In this document: in pieces, positions 1 to 9,400 of the stretch | How the letters are laid out: every line of letters begins with the position of its first letter | How positions within the stretch are numbered: the stretch's first letter is position 1 | Assembly (NCBI GenBank): GCA_024405255.1 | Contig: JAKSOY010000021.1 | Span: forward strand, 1-30,939 | DNA length: 30,939 bases | From: Kiritimatiellia bacterium | GTDB lineage: Bacteria > Verrucomicrobiota > Kiritimatiellia > RFP12 > UBA1067 | Direction: 5' to 3' | The notes under the pieces: generated by a model | Seen by the model: only the letters and a program-made list of their open reading frames with translations | Told to the model about the DNA's origin: nothing | The model's database searches: none | Position numbers and translations under genes: made by a program

Positions 1-1460
1 CGAGCCGCAAGTATTTCTTCTGTGCGCGGCCGCGGCGGTTTGGCAAGTCGCTCGGTGTGAGTACGCTCAAATCGATCTTCCTCGGGCATAAGGAGGCGTT
101 CGAGGGGCTTGCCATCTCGAAGACGGACTACGACTGGAAGCCCCACGCGGTCATCCACTTCAACTGGGGTTGTGTCGATGCCTCGTCGCTCGAAAACTTC
201 GACGCGACGTTTCCTGCGGCGGTGGAGCGTTCGCTCGCCGAGACGGGTTTCGCCTACGACAAAACGCGGCAGCCGTCAACCAACCTCAATGACGCCATCG
301 CATTCTTCTACGCGAAGGACGGCGTGGGTCCGGCGATCCTGATCGACGAGTACGACGATCCGGTTGCGAAGTCGCTCGCCGATCCGGCGCGCGCGGAGGC
401 GATCCGCGATCGTCTCGCGTCCATCTACGCGCAGTTCAAAGACAATTCCGGCAAGATCCGCTTCCTCTTCATCACGGGCGTCTCAAAGTTCACGAAGCTC
501 TCCATCTTCTCGACGCTCTCGAATCTGAACGACATCACGTTCGAGGACGCTTTCGCCGCGATGTTCGGCTACACCGAGGAGGAGCTGGACGCGAACTTCG
601 ACGGCTACATGCGTCTCCACGCGGAGAGGATGGGGCTTTCCTACGAGGCCTACCGCGCGGAGCTGAAGCGTTGGTTCAACGGCTATCGATTCTCGCCGGA
701 CGATCCCGTGACGGTGTACAATCCCGTGTCGATCAACCTGACGCTCGTGAAGCCCCGGTCCGAATTCCGCGGCACGTGGACCGAGACGGGGCGTCCGTCG
801 ATGCTGATGAACTACATCAAGCGCGAGGGCCTGCTCAGGATCGACTATGAGAGCGGCGTCACGGTACGCGAAAGCGCCTTCGACGTTTCCGACATTCGCA
901 ACCTCAAGGCGGTCGGCATGCTCTATCAGACGGGCTACCTCACGATTACCGACTACGCCGACGGACGCTTCACGCTCGGCATTCCGGACGAGGAGGTTCG
1001 GCGTGACTTGCTGAAACTTGTCGCGGCGCAATCGGCGGGGCAGGACGAGACATGGGTGTCCGAAATCTGCGATCATCTGATCGACGGCGAATTCGAGCCG
1101 TTCTTCGAGGGGCTGAAAGCGCTGTACGCGCATCTTCCGTACGGATCGACCGAAGGAAGGGCGCATGAGATGAACTTCGAACGGGCATTGAAAATCCTCT
1201 TCTGGTCGCAGGGGTTCACGGTCGTTGCGGAAGACGTCCAAACGCAGGGGCGGGCCGATCTCGTCGTTTTGCAGAAACGCGGCATCTACATCTTCGAGCT
1301 GAAGGTGGACGAGTCCGCCGCCGCCGCGCTCGCGCAGATCAAGGAGAAGGACTACGCGAAACCCTACCTCGCCGACGGCCGCCCCATCTACTTGATCGGC
1401 CTCAACTTCGATTCCAAGACCCGCCAGCTCGTGGACACAGCGTTAGAAGCGCTACCCTGA
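1..1460 (+). CDS. AAA-ATPase-like / PD-(D/E)XK nuclease-like protein, 5'-truncated by window edge
   Basis: The reading frame is open from base 3, so the gene starts upstream of the window; a GTG at 57 is internal because the ATP-binding signature lies before it. The nucleotide-binding motif RPRRFGKS is at 30-50, and a Walker-B-like DEYD at 345-356 is followed by a strand ending ITGVSKF. The C-terminal part carries a PD-(D/E)XK-type core: Asp in GRADL (1257-1259), then ExK in FELK (Glu 1296-1298, Lys 1302-1304). This matches the predicted AAA-ATPase_like plus PDDEXK_9 architecture, which is often multicopy in gut bacteria and whose biological role is not established. No signal peptide is visible, so a cytoplasmic location is likely. 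It differs in subfamily detail from the other two copies in the window: DEYD is followed by DPVAK rather than NFTN. The stop is TGA at 1458-1460, and the next gene begins 23 nt later. Confidence 0.88.
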   Translation, partial: SRKYFFCARPRRFGKSLGVSTLKSIFLGHKEAFEGLAISKTDYDWKPHAVIHFNWGCVDASSLENFDATFPAAVERSLAETGFAYDKTRQPSTNLNDAIAFFYAKDGVGPAILIDEYDDPVAKSLADPARAEAIRDRLASIYAQFKDNSGKIRFLFITGVSKFTKLSIFSTLSNLNDITFEDAFAAMFGYTEEELDANFDGYMRLHAERMGLSYEAYRAELKRWFNGYRFSPDDPVTVYNPVSINLTLVKPRSEFRGTWTETGRPSMLMNYIKREGLLRIDYESGVTVRESAFDVSDIRNLKAVGMLYQTGYLTITDYADGRFTLGIPDEEVRRDLLKLVAAQSAGQDETWVSEICDHLIDGEFEPFFEGLKALYAHLPYGSTEGRAHEMNFERALKILFWSQGFTVVAEDVQTQGRADLVVLQKRGIYIFELKVDESAAAALAQIKEKDYAKPYLADGRPIYLIGLNFDSKTRQLVDTALEALP

Positions 1461-1470
1461 AAGCGTACGG

Positions 1471-1480
1471 CTGTAAACAG
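1471..1480. promoter_or_regulatory. Short inverted repeat before the HzsA-related gene
   Basis: CTGT-AA-ACAG is a perfect 4-bp inverted repeat ending 3 nt before the ATG at 1484. It could be a small operator or chance; no promoter hexamers were convincing in the 23-nt gap. Confidence 0.2.
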
Positions 1481-1483
1481 ATC

Positions 1484-4363
1484 ATGAAGAAGAGGCATCT
1501 CGTTGTTGCGTGCTTGATGGTGGTGTGTTGGGCTTGGTCCAGCGCGGCAGGGGAACTTCGCCTCGAGGCCGAGTCGGCGAAACTGTTGCCAGCGGCAGGT
1601 GGGGGCCGGGCTTTTGTTTCGAAGGTCATCGGCCCATCGGGTACGCCCGTGGTGGGGAGTTTCGAACGGGGCGCCGCACTCGCCTTCGGACCCACACCCG
1701 CCGCGAAATGGTTGCATGCCGTCTTCGCCACCAATTCCAGCGATTCCCGTTTCCGGAAAGACTTTGGCAAGGAGCCGGCGTACGTCGAATTCTTCGATGG
1801 CACCAACCGCCTCGGACGGGTGGATTTCCCCGATACCGAAGGGTGGTTCTCGTGGGATGAGCTGATCGTCCCCGTCGATTTCCCGGCGTGTTCCGATTTC
1901 CGCCTGGTGGCGCCGCACAAGCCGATCAACCTCGACTACCTGATTCTTTCCAATGGCGCCAAGCCCTCGCGCCGCCACGAAGACTCCGCGCCGCCCGTCG
2001 ACGAACTCAAGAAGAATCTGCTCGCGGGCGAATACGGCGCGTTCGACGAAATCGTCTTCGCCACCCGCACCATGATCAACGAGCATTGGTATGCGAACTT
2101 CGGATATTTCTGTTCTTCGCCGGAAAAGCGCATCCACAACCACTTGGGACGCCTTTGCGCCTACAATGTGAAGACGGGAAAACTGCGCACGCTGCTCGAG
2201 GACCTCGGCGGCGCAGTGCGCGATCCCGCCGTACACTACGACGGCAAGACGATCGTCTTCTCCTATCGTCCCGCCAAGGACGAGCACTACCACCTCTACA
2301 CCATTAACGCAGACGGCACGGGACTCAAGCAGCTCACCTCCGGCATCTACGACGACATCGAGCCCACGTGGCTGCCCGACGGCGATGTCATGTTCGTCTC
2401 CTCGCGCTGCCGTCGCTGGGTCAACTGCTGGCTCACCCAGGTCGCGTCCATCTACCGTATGAAGCCGGACGGTTCGGGCGTGCGCATGCTTTCCGCGAAC
2501 ATCGAGCACGACAACACGCCGTGGATGCTGCCGGATGGTCGGGTGCTCTACATGCGCTGGGAATACGTCGACCGCCGCCAGGTCAACTTCCACCACCTCT
2601 GGACGATGAACCCCGACGGCACCCAGCACCAGATCTACCAGGGCAACACCTATCCCAATAGTGTCTACATTGACGCGAAGCCCATCCCCGGTACGGACGA
2701 AGTGGTCGGCATCGATTCACCGGGACATGGCCAAGCCGAGCATGCCGGGGCGTTGAGCATCATTACGACGAAAGGGGGACCCGACAACCGCGCCAACGTG
2801 AAGCATCTTCGCGGCGAAAACCGCTATTGCGACCCGTGGGCGTTCTCGCGCGATTTGTTCATGGCGACGGACGGTCGCACCGTGAAGTTGTTCAATCGCG
2901 GCGGCCGGTCCCACGATTGGTTCTCGCTGCCGGCGTCCTTCGGCGACCGGTGCCGGCTGTACGAACCGCGTCCGCTCATGCCCCATGCGCGCGAACGGCT
3001 GCTGGCGGACCGTACCGATCTCACGCGGAAGACCGGCGAATTCTATCTTGAAAACGTGCTCATCGGACGCACCCTGGCGGGCGTGAAGCCCGGGACGGTC
3101 AAAAAGCTGATGGTGCTGGAGGTGCTGCCGCGGCCCATCAGCTACACCGGCGGCATGGACCCGATTTCCTGCGGCGGCACCTTCTCACTGGAGCGGCTGC
3201 TCGGGTGGGTGCCGGTGGAACCGGACGGCAGCGCCTATTTCGAGGCGCCCGCGCTGCGGTCGTTGGCGTTCGTGGCGATGGACGGCGAAGGCCGCGCGGT
3301 GAAACGCATGCAGAGCTTCACCCAGGTGATGCCGGGCGAGCGTCAGGGCTGCGTGGGCTGCCACGAGAAGAAAACCGAAAACGCCGTGCGCCGCGCGAAG
3401 CCGGTGTCCATGGCGCTGTCGCGGGGAGCGTCCAAGATCGATCCGACGGGACGCCTCTTCGACGTGCCCGATTTCCCGCGCGACATCCAGCCGATTCTCG
3501 ACCGGCATTGCGTGAGGTGCCACAATCCTGATGGAAGGTCCGGCGGGGTGGATCTCTGCGGCGACCACAATCCGTTCTTCTCGATGGGCTACTTCTATCT
3601 GTCGATGTGGGGGCAGCTCCTGGACGGACGCAACGACATCAGGAGCGACTGGCCGCCCTATGCGCGCTGGAGCGGGGGGAGTCCGTTGATGGACAAGCTC
3701 TACGGCAATCACCACGGCGTCACTGTCACTTCCGTCGAACGTCGCATGGTGATGCAGTGGCTCGATGTGGGCGCGCCCTATCCCGGTACGTACGCGGCGC
3801 TCGGCTGTGGCTCGATCGGCGGCTACATCCAGAACCGGCCGGTGATCGACAACGACGAGAAGCGCGTACCCACCCTTGCCGCGCAGCCGGTCATCAAGCG
3901 GCGTTGCGACGGTTGCCACACGGGGGAGCGCCGGATCCCGCATTCGCTTTCCGAAGACAACCGCACCTTCTTCTGGTACAAGATCGAGCCGCGGCTGAAG
4001 CACTACTACCGCTGCATCACGTTCAACCTCACGCGTCCTGAAAAGTCGCTCTACCTCAAGGCCCCGCTTGCGAAGGAGGCGGGCGGCTACGGAACTTGCA
4101 CCAACGCACAAGGCCAGGCGGTCTTCGCGTCGACCGACGATCCCGACTATCGGAAGCTGCTGGCGATGATCGAAGACGCGCAGAAGGTGCACAACGAACA
4201 CAAGCGCTTTGACATGCCCGGTTTCCGTCCGCCGATTCCCTATCTGCGCGAGATGCAGCGCTTCGGCGTGCTGCCGTGGAACTTCGACCTCGAGCACGAC
4301 CCGGTCGATCCCTACGCCCTCGACCGCCGCTACTGGGACCTCGACTGGCCCCAACTCAAATGA
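1484..4363 (+). CDS. Exported HzsA-related protein with beta-propeller repeats and three CxxCH motifs
   Basis: The 959-aa product starts with a signal peptide (MKKRHLVVACLMVV... ending near SSAAG). Residues about 25-155 look like a carbohydrate-binding-type beta sandwich (AESA start, ending NLDYLILSN). Residues about 247-390 hold TolB/PD40-like propeller blades: NADGTGLKQLT, KPDGSGVRMLS and NPDGTQHQIY, alternating with PDGDVMFVS and PDGRVLYMR. The C-terminal third has three potential haem c sites: C623-x-x-C626-H627, C676-x-x-C679-H680 (within DIQPILDRHCVRCH) and C808-x-x-C811-H812. This is the layout of proteins annotated as HzsA-related, named after the anammox hydrazine synthase alpha subunit. 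Nothing else here suggests anammox, so a hydrazine synthase role is not supported. A periplasmic electron-transfer or redox role is inferred. No clear Shine-Dalgarno precedes the ATG; a small inverted repeat CTGT-AA-ACAG (1471-1480) does. Possibly cotranscribed with the preceding gene. Confidence 0.88.
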   Translation: MKKRHLVVACLMVVCWAWSSAAGELRLEAESAKLLPAAGGGRAFVSKVIGPSGTPVVGSFERGAALAFGPTPAAKWLHAVFATNSSDSRFRKDFGKEPAYVEFFDGTNRLGRVDFPDTEGWFSWDELIVPVDFPACSDFRLVAPHKPINLDYLILSNGAKPSRRHEDSAPPVDELKKNLLAGEYGAFDEIVFATRTMINEHWYANFGYFCSSPEKRIHNHLGRLCAYNVKTGKLRTLLEDLGGAVRDPAVHYDGKTIVFSYRPAKDEHYHLYTINADGTGLKQLTSGIYDDIEPTWLPDGDVMFVSSRCRRWVNCWLTQVASIYRMKPDGSGVRMLSANIEHDNTPWMLPDGRVLYMRWEYVDRRQVNFHHLWTMNPDGTQHQIYQGNTYPNSVYIDAKPIPGTDEVVGIDSPGHGQAEHAGALSIITTKGGPDNRANVKHLRGENRYCDPWAFSRDLFMATDGRTVKLFNRGGRSHDWFSLPASFGDRCRLYEPRPLMPHARERLLADRTDLTRKTGEFYLENVLIGRTLAGVKPGTVKKLMVLEVLPRPISYTGGMDPISCGGTFSLERLLGWVPVEPDGSAYFEAPALRSLAFVAMDGEGRAVKRMQSFTQVMPGERQGCVGCHEKKTENAVRRAKPVSMALSRGASKIDPTGRLFDVPDFPRDIQPILDRHCVRCHNPDGRSGGVDLCGDHNPFFSMGYFYLSMWGQLLDGRNDIRSDWPPYARWSGGSPLMDKLYGNHHGVTVTSVERRMVMQWLDVGAPYPGTYAALGCGSIGGYIQNRPVIDNDEKRVPTLAAQPVIKRRCDGCHTGERRIPHSLSEDNRTFFWYKIEPRLKHYYRCITFNLTRPEKSLYLKAPLAKEAGGYGTCTNAQGQAVFASTDDPDYRKLLAMIEDAQKVHNEHKRFDMPGFRPPIPYLREMQRFGVLPWNFDLEHDPVDPYALDRRYWDLDWPQLK

Positions 4364-4427
4364 AGCCGCGTCCTTTTATGGGATAAACAGGCGCATCTGA
4401 GTTTTTCACCACTGGTCGGGGGCGAGG

Positions 4428-4456
4428 TTGAATTGCGAACCGCATCATGCTATAAT
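4428..4456 (+). promoter_or_regulatory. Sigma70-type promoter, leaderless layout
   Basis: TTGAAT (4428-4433), a 17-nt spacer, then TATAAT (4451-4456) with an extended -10 TG at 4448-4449. Transcription would start around 4462-4467, essentially on the ATG at 4467. The TTG at 4428 is therefore the -35 box and not a start codon. Confidence 0.8.
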
Positions 4457-4466
4457 ATTTCATGTC

Positions 4467-6284
4467 ATGGAGAAACTGAAGCAGATCATGTACGGGGTCA
4501 CGGACTTCGCGCTCATGCGCGCGGAGAACGCCTACTTCGTCGACCGCACGGATCTCATCCGCGAATTGGAGAAGACCCACTATACGGTGTTCCTGCGTCC
4601 GCGGCGCTTCGGCAAGTCGTTGTTGGTTTCGATTCTCCAGACCTATTACGACGTCGACTACGCGCACCGCTTCGACGAGCTCTTCGGCGGGCTCAAGATC
4701 GCGGCGAATCCGACGGAGGAGCGTGGACGGTATCTCACGCTGGTTCTCAATTTCAGTGGAGTTGACAAGCGTCTAGACCAGGTGCAGGAGAGCTTCGACG
4801 AGCACTGCTGCAGCCGCATCGACCAATTTGTGCGTCATTATTCCCAGCGTCTCCCTGAGGGGACGACCGAAGCGGTGCTTGGCAAATCCCGTTGCAACGG
4901 GAAGATGAACGAGCTTTGCGCCCGCCTCAATGGTTCCGGCGTGCGGCTCTACATCTTCATCGACGAATACGACAACTTCACGAACACGGTCCTTGCCGAA
5001 CACGGCACCGAGGCGTACCATGCGCTCTGCCACGGCGAGGGGTTCTTCAAGCAGTTCTTCACCGAATTGAAGCTCGCGACCACGGGCACCGACGCGCCGG
5101 TCTCGCGGCTCTTCGTCACCGGGGTTTCGCCCATTACGCTCGACGATGTCACCAGCGGCTTCAACATCGGCTTCAGCATTTCGACCCAGCCGGCCTTCGC
5201 CGAACTCGCCGGCTTCACGCGGGACGACATCCGCGAGATGCTCGAATACTATCGAGCGAACGCCTTCGGATTCGATGTCGATGCCGTTCTTGCCCAGATG
5301 ACGGAGTGGTACGACCACTACGTGTTTTCGTCCGAATCGAAGGAAGGCGGCGTGTCCGTTCGAAGCGTGGCGAGTCCCATTCTGGTGCTGGGCTACATGG
5401 TGCATTTCCTGTTCAACCATGCGGCCCCCAAAGACCTCGTGGACAAGAACCTGCGCACGGACTACGCGAAGATCCGCCATGTCATCACCGAGAGCCGCAA
5501 GCTGAACGGCAACTACCACAAGCTTGAGGACATTATCGCCGACGGCGGTACGACCGGCCAGCTGGTCGATTCCTTCCAGGCGCGCGAGATCGCCAAGGGC
5601 GACAATTTCGTCTCGTTCCTCTACTATTTGGGACTGCTGACAATCGGAGGCGTGAAGTTTGGTCGTATTCGCTTTGTGGTGCCGAATCTGACCGTCGCCG
5701 AGTTCCTGCACGACTTCGTGCCGAAGGCGTATGAAGATGTGAACGGCATCGATCCGCGCATCTTCGACATTTCCAACGGACTCTATGACTTCGCCGAACG
5801 CGGAGACTGGCGCAAGGCGCTCAATGTCGCCTGCGAGGTGGTGTCGAGCTATTGGGCGGTGCGCGATGCGATCGAGGGCGAAAGGGTGGTGCAGACCTCC
5901 CTCGCGTCGCTCCTCTACGTGGCACACGGACCCTATCTCGTGCCGCATGAGGGCGAGTGCGGGCACGGTTTCGTCGACATCGCGCTCAAGCCCCAGCTCG
6001 CGCGCTATCCGGAGATCGGCTACGCCGCGCAGATCGAGCTCAAGTACTTCAAGAAGGACGCCCCGGTCACGCCGGAGGTCCTGGCGAAGGTGAGGTCCGA
6101 CGCGCGCGTTCAGCTCGAACGCTACGCCCGCGACAAGAACATCGCGCGCGAATGGAACCTCAGACCGATTGCCGACGTGACGGAAGGCGTGCCCGGCGGT
6201 ACGGTCGAGCTCCATCGCATCCTGGTGGTCTACCATGGCGGCGAAGTGGTGTGCTGCGAAGAAGTTGACCCCGTGGCGTCGTAA
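4467..6284 (+). CDS. AAA-ATPase-like / PD-(D/E)XK nuclease-like protein
   Basis: The product is 605 aa from ATG 4467, beginning MEKLKQIMYGVTDF. The open frame extends to a TTG at 4428, but that codon lies in the -35 box, and residues encoded before 4467 do not resemble the family. The ATP-binding motif RPRRFGKS is at residues 44-51 and the Walker-B-like DEYD at 166-169, followed by NFTN and then VTGVSPITLDD. The C-terminal nuclease-like core has D504 (GFVDIAL) and E524-x-K526 (QIELKYF). The family is AAA-ATPase_like with a PDDEXK-type C-terminus; its physiological role is not established. No signal peptide is seen, so it is probably cytoplasmic. It is closest to the copy at 29862: both share VFLRP(R/K)RFGKS, IDEYDNFTN and ITLDD..SGFN. 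It stands alone with its own promoter and no Shine-Dalgarno. An inverted repeat with a T-run follows the stop. Confidence 0.9.
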   Translation: MEKLKQIMYGVTDFALMRAENAYFVDRTDLIRELEKTHYTVFLRPRRFGKSLLVSILQTYYDVDYAHRFDELFGGLKIAANPTEERGRYLTLVLNFSGVDKRLDQVQESFDEHCCSRIDQFVRHYSQRLPEGTTEAVLGKSRCNGKMNELCARLNGSGVRLYIFIDEYDNFTNTVLAEHGTEAYHALCHGEGFFKQFFTELKLATTGTDAPVSRLFVTGVSPITLDDVTSGFNIGFSISTQPAFAELAGFTRDDIREMLEYYRANAFGFDVDAVLAQMTEWYDHYVFSSESKEGGVSVRSVASPILVLGYMVHFLFNHAAPKDLVDKNLRTDYAKIRHVITESRKLNGNYHKLEDIIADGGTTGQLVDSFQAREIAKGDNFVSFLYYLGLLTIGGVKFGRIRFVVPNLTVAEFLHDFVPKAYEDVNGIDPRIFDISNGLYDFAERGDWRKALNVACEVVSSYWAVRDAIEGERVVQTSLASLLYVAHGPYLVPHEGECGHGFVDIALKPQLARYPEIGYAAQIELKYFKKDAPVTPEVLAKVRSDARVQLERYARDKNIAREWNLRPIADVTEGVPGGTVELHRILVVYHGGEVVCCEEVDPVAS

Positions 6285-6297
6285 CTGCAAGAACGGT

Positions 6298-6380
6298 AAT
6301 GCCGTCTAGCAGGGGACGAATTTCCCCGCTCACTGTGCCGATAGGGCTACCTCGCGACGGTTGACGGCATTCTGATTTTT
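6298..6380 (+). terminator. Candidate terminator: long-range 9-bp inverted repeat with T-run
   Basis: AATGCCGTC (6298-6306) pairs perfectly with GACGGCATT (6363-6371). The 56-nt interval contains a small hairpin, GGGGA (6312-6316) with TCCCC (6323-6327). A run of six T (6375-6380) follows the right arm. It could terminate the ATPase gene. The right arm also overlaps the -35 box of the next promoter, so it may instead be an operator. Confidence 0.4.
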
Positions 6381-6389
6381 TGCTATCCT
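6361..6389 (+). promoter_or_regulatory. Sigma70-type promoter of the surface protein / CotH operon
   Basis: TTGACG (6361-6366), a 17-nt spacer, then TATCCT (6384-6389) with the extended element TGC immediately before it. The predicted start near 6396 gives a leader of about 50 nt. Confidence 0.7.
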
Positions 6390-6432
6390 TTTATCGTCGA
6401 TGGTTGGGCGTGGTGTTCTTCCGTCGACGGTA

Positions 6433-6439
6433 AAGGGAG
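6433..6439 (+). promoter_or_regulatory. Ribosome binding site
   Basis: AAGGGAG ends 6 nt before the ATG at 6446 and fixes that start, which also opens a good signal peptide. Confidence 0.7.
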
Positions 6440-6445
6440 TGGATT

Positions 6446-9400
6446 ATGCGAAAAATCGTGAAATGTCTTGTGGCGGCGCTCGTGTGGGGCGTGGCTGTTT
6501 GTGCACCTTCGGCATTCGCCGGCGGCCTCGCGGAAGTGCAGGCGGCTTTGAACCAGCTCTATCCGGAGTGGACGGCGAGTAACGTGGGAGTCATCAGTGG
6601 AAATGGCAATCGCGACTGCGGTCTCCACAACGGCGTCATCTCCATCCATCCGCTCAGTACAGCGGTGCCCGCCACGCTCACGCGCGTGGGGCCGATCACG
6701 GGCACCTACCCCGTGCTGCATCTTCGTGTGGCGTCAGTGGCCAACGCCACGAAGAACTCGACTGCGGGCGACTGGGTTCTCAAGGGCCGTATCAATGGAC
6801 TGCCTTTCTTTGCCGACACTCAGATCGCCTCTGTCGCCGTCAAAGATTTCAAGTTCCCCCTTGCTGCCTGGGCGAACACGGGTGATGTGAAGATCGAACT
6901 CGACAATGCTGCTGGCGGTTATCACAATTGGAACTGGGAACTCGGGTTCTGGCATCTCATTGAAATCGTCGAAGACGAATCGGCCTACCGGAATGCCAAT
7001 GTGACGACTGTACAGACGGCACTGGACGAAAAGTTCCCCGGGTGGAGAGTGGATGCGATCGAAGGGTCCACGGGTGTTGGCGCGCAGCTCGGTCTCAAGG
7101 GGAATGCCGTTGTCTCGCATCCGATGGCGCAAGGAAACCCTTGCATTCTCTCGCGCACGGTCGAGCTCACGGGCGCGCATCCGGTTCTTGTGGTCAAGGT
7201 GGCGTCCCATGTGGCCGGGACCACGGTCTACGATTGGGCGTTTTCGGCGGAGATCAACCGTGAAATCGTGATTCCACGTCAGGAAATCCGTACCCAGGAG
7301 GTCGTTGAGTTCCGCTATCCGCTCGAGCGTTGGCTGGGGCAAGGCCAGGTCGAGATCCGGCTCTTCAACTGGAACGGCGGTTCGCACAACGCGTGGAGCT
7401 GCGAATGGGCCTACTGGCACCAGATCGACATCGTCGAAGGGCAGCTCACGGGCGAACCCGCCTTGCGCTACAGCTACCTGAAGGGGCAGGGCCGACAGTT
7501 CATCAATACGGGGTACCTCACTCGGCAGACGTCCGTTTTCGACGTGAAAATGTGGGAGCCCGGAACCGGACAGGCCACGCCCTACACGACCGTGTTCGCC
7601 GGTGGCCAATACAATGACTTCGGTGCGATTGGCTTCTGGGATCGTTCGAGCAGCAAGGGCAATGTGACGTTCGGGTTTGCCCAGGCGGGGGTCGCCGGAG
7701 GCGCTTTCATCTTCGAAAAGTGGGTTGATCTCAACGTCGATGTGCCCAATGCCCTTGCGTCCTGGTGCGAGGAGGGGCAGACGACACCTTCAACGATTGA
7801 GGGCACGAGCGGCTCCGTCAATTGCATCGCCCCGGTCTTCATTTTCACGCGCGACTTTCCAGCCACCGGCACGACGCCGCGTGAAATGACGGCCAATGCA
7901 GAATTCAGTCTGATGCGCCTTCATGAATTCCGTGTGCGCGAAGGCGATACCGAGAAGCTCGACCTCGTGCCGTATCGTCGCGCGGATGGCTTCACGGGCC
8001 TTTTGGACGAACTCACCGGCACGTTCTATCCGAATGTCGGTTCCGGTGAATTCCTCGTGGGCGGCATGGCCTATACGCTTGATGGCACGCGTCTGATCGC
8101 CCATGAGGGCGTGGCGCAGTCGTTCGACATCAAGCCCACCTACACGGCGATTGAAAAGGTGAGCGAGGGCGTGCTCAACCTGGCCCGCCATGCGACGCTT
8201 CCGCCGCTCACAGTGACGGAAGGCGTGGTGGATTTCGCAGGCGGCGCGACGCGCACCTACCAGGTAAACGGCACGCTCACGGTGGCCGGCGGGGCCGGAC
8301 TCGGCTTCGGCGTGGGAGCGACGGGATGCGATGCCGTGACGGCGTCGGGACTCGTCTTCAATGACGTCGATGCGGCGCACCCTGTGACGATCGTCCTCTC
8401 CCCGGCGGGGGCGACGGAACTGGCGCCGGATGCGGTGTGTCCGCTTCTGACGCTCGGTGAAGATCAGCGCAATCTCGACTTCTTCCATCTCGAAACGGGC
8501 CTTCCCGTGGCGCTTGAGATCCGGGACGGGCAGCTCGTTGCCGTACCCGCCGCGCGTGTGCGTACGCTTCCCGCCGGCTACACGGCGATCTCGTGCATCC
8601 GTTCAACGGGTACGCAGTTCATTTCCACGGGCGTCGAGGGAACAGAGGAGACGGTTGTCGATCTGACGTTCAGCGGCTTGAAGCCGGTTCAGAACACGGC
8701 GCTTCTGGGCATGGATAACTGGAGCTGCTATAACTATCTCGTCGATGTCCTTTCGTATGGTCTGTGTTTCTTCGGACGTTCGACGGCCGGGGGAACCCTG
8801 CTCTTGCCGCTTGCGGAAATCGATGAAGCGGCGCATTACCACGTTTCGATTGCCGGCGGTTGGACGTATTTCAATGTCCTGGGCGGATCACAGACCATCC
8901 AGGAAGACGAGAACTCGCTCGCCTCGGTCAAGAATCGCGAGTTCTTCCTCTTCGGCATCAACAATACGACGCCCCATCTCTCGTCCTATTCCCTTGAAGC
9001 GTGTAAGATCATGACGTCGCGGGGCGAGCTTCTGCGCGACTTCCAGCCGTGCCGCACGCCGGATGGTGAAGCGGGACTGTGGGACTTCGTGGAAGGCGTC
9101 TTCTACGGTAACGAGGGCACGGGCCATTTCTACGGTCCGGACGAAGACGGTCTTGCGCTCAACTACATCCGTTCGTCGGGTACGCAGTACATCAAGACCG
9201 GATTCGACGCCCAGACGAACACGAAGGTGGAATTGGATTTCGGCCAGGTGGTGGCCCAGGCAACTGCGGGTGACAACGGCGCGATCTTCGGCAAGGGGGC
9301 GTGGACTGCCAAGTGTTTCCTCTTGGATATTCTGAAAGGCAAGCTCTCCTATTGGGGCGGTGGTGTCTATCCGGGCTATGGTACGGATGCGAACAGCGCT

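Noticed and set aside
57..59. GTG at 57 as the start of the first gene.
   Set aside because: The P-loop motif RPRRFGKS is encoded just upstream in the same frame, so the real start lies before the window.
4428..4430. TTG at 4428 as the start of the second ATPase gene.
   Set aside because: It is part of the -35 hexamer of a near-consensus promoter; ATG 4467 matches the family N-terminus.
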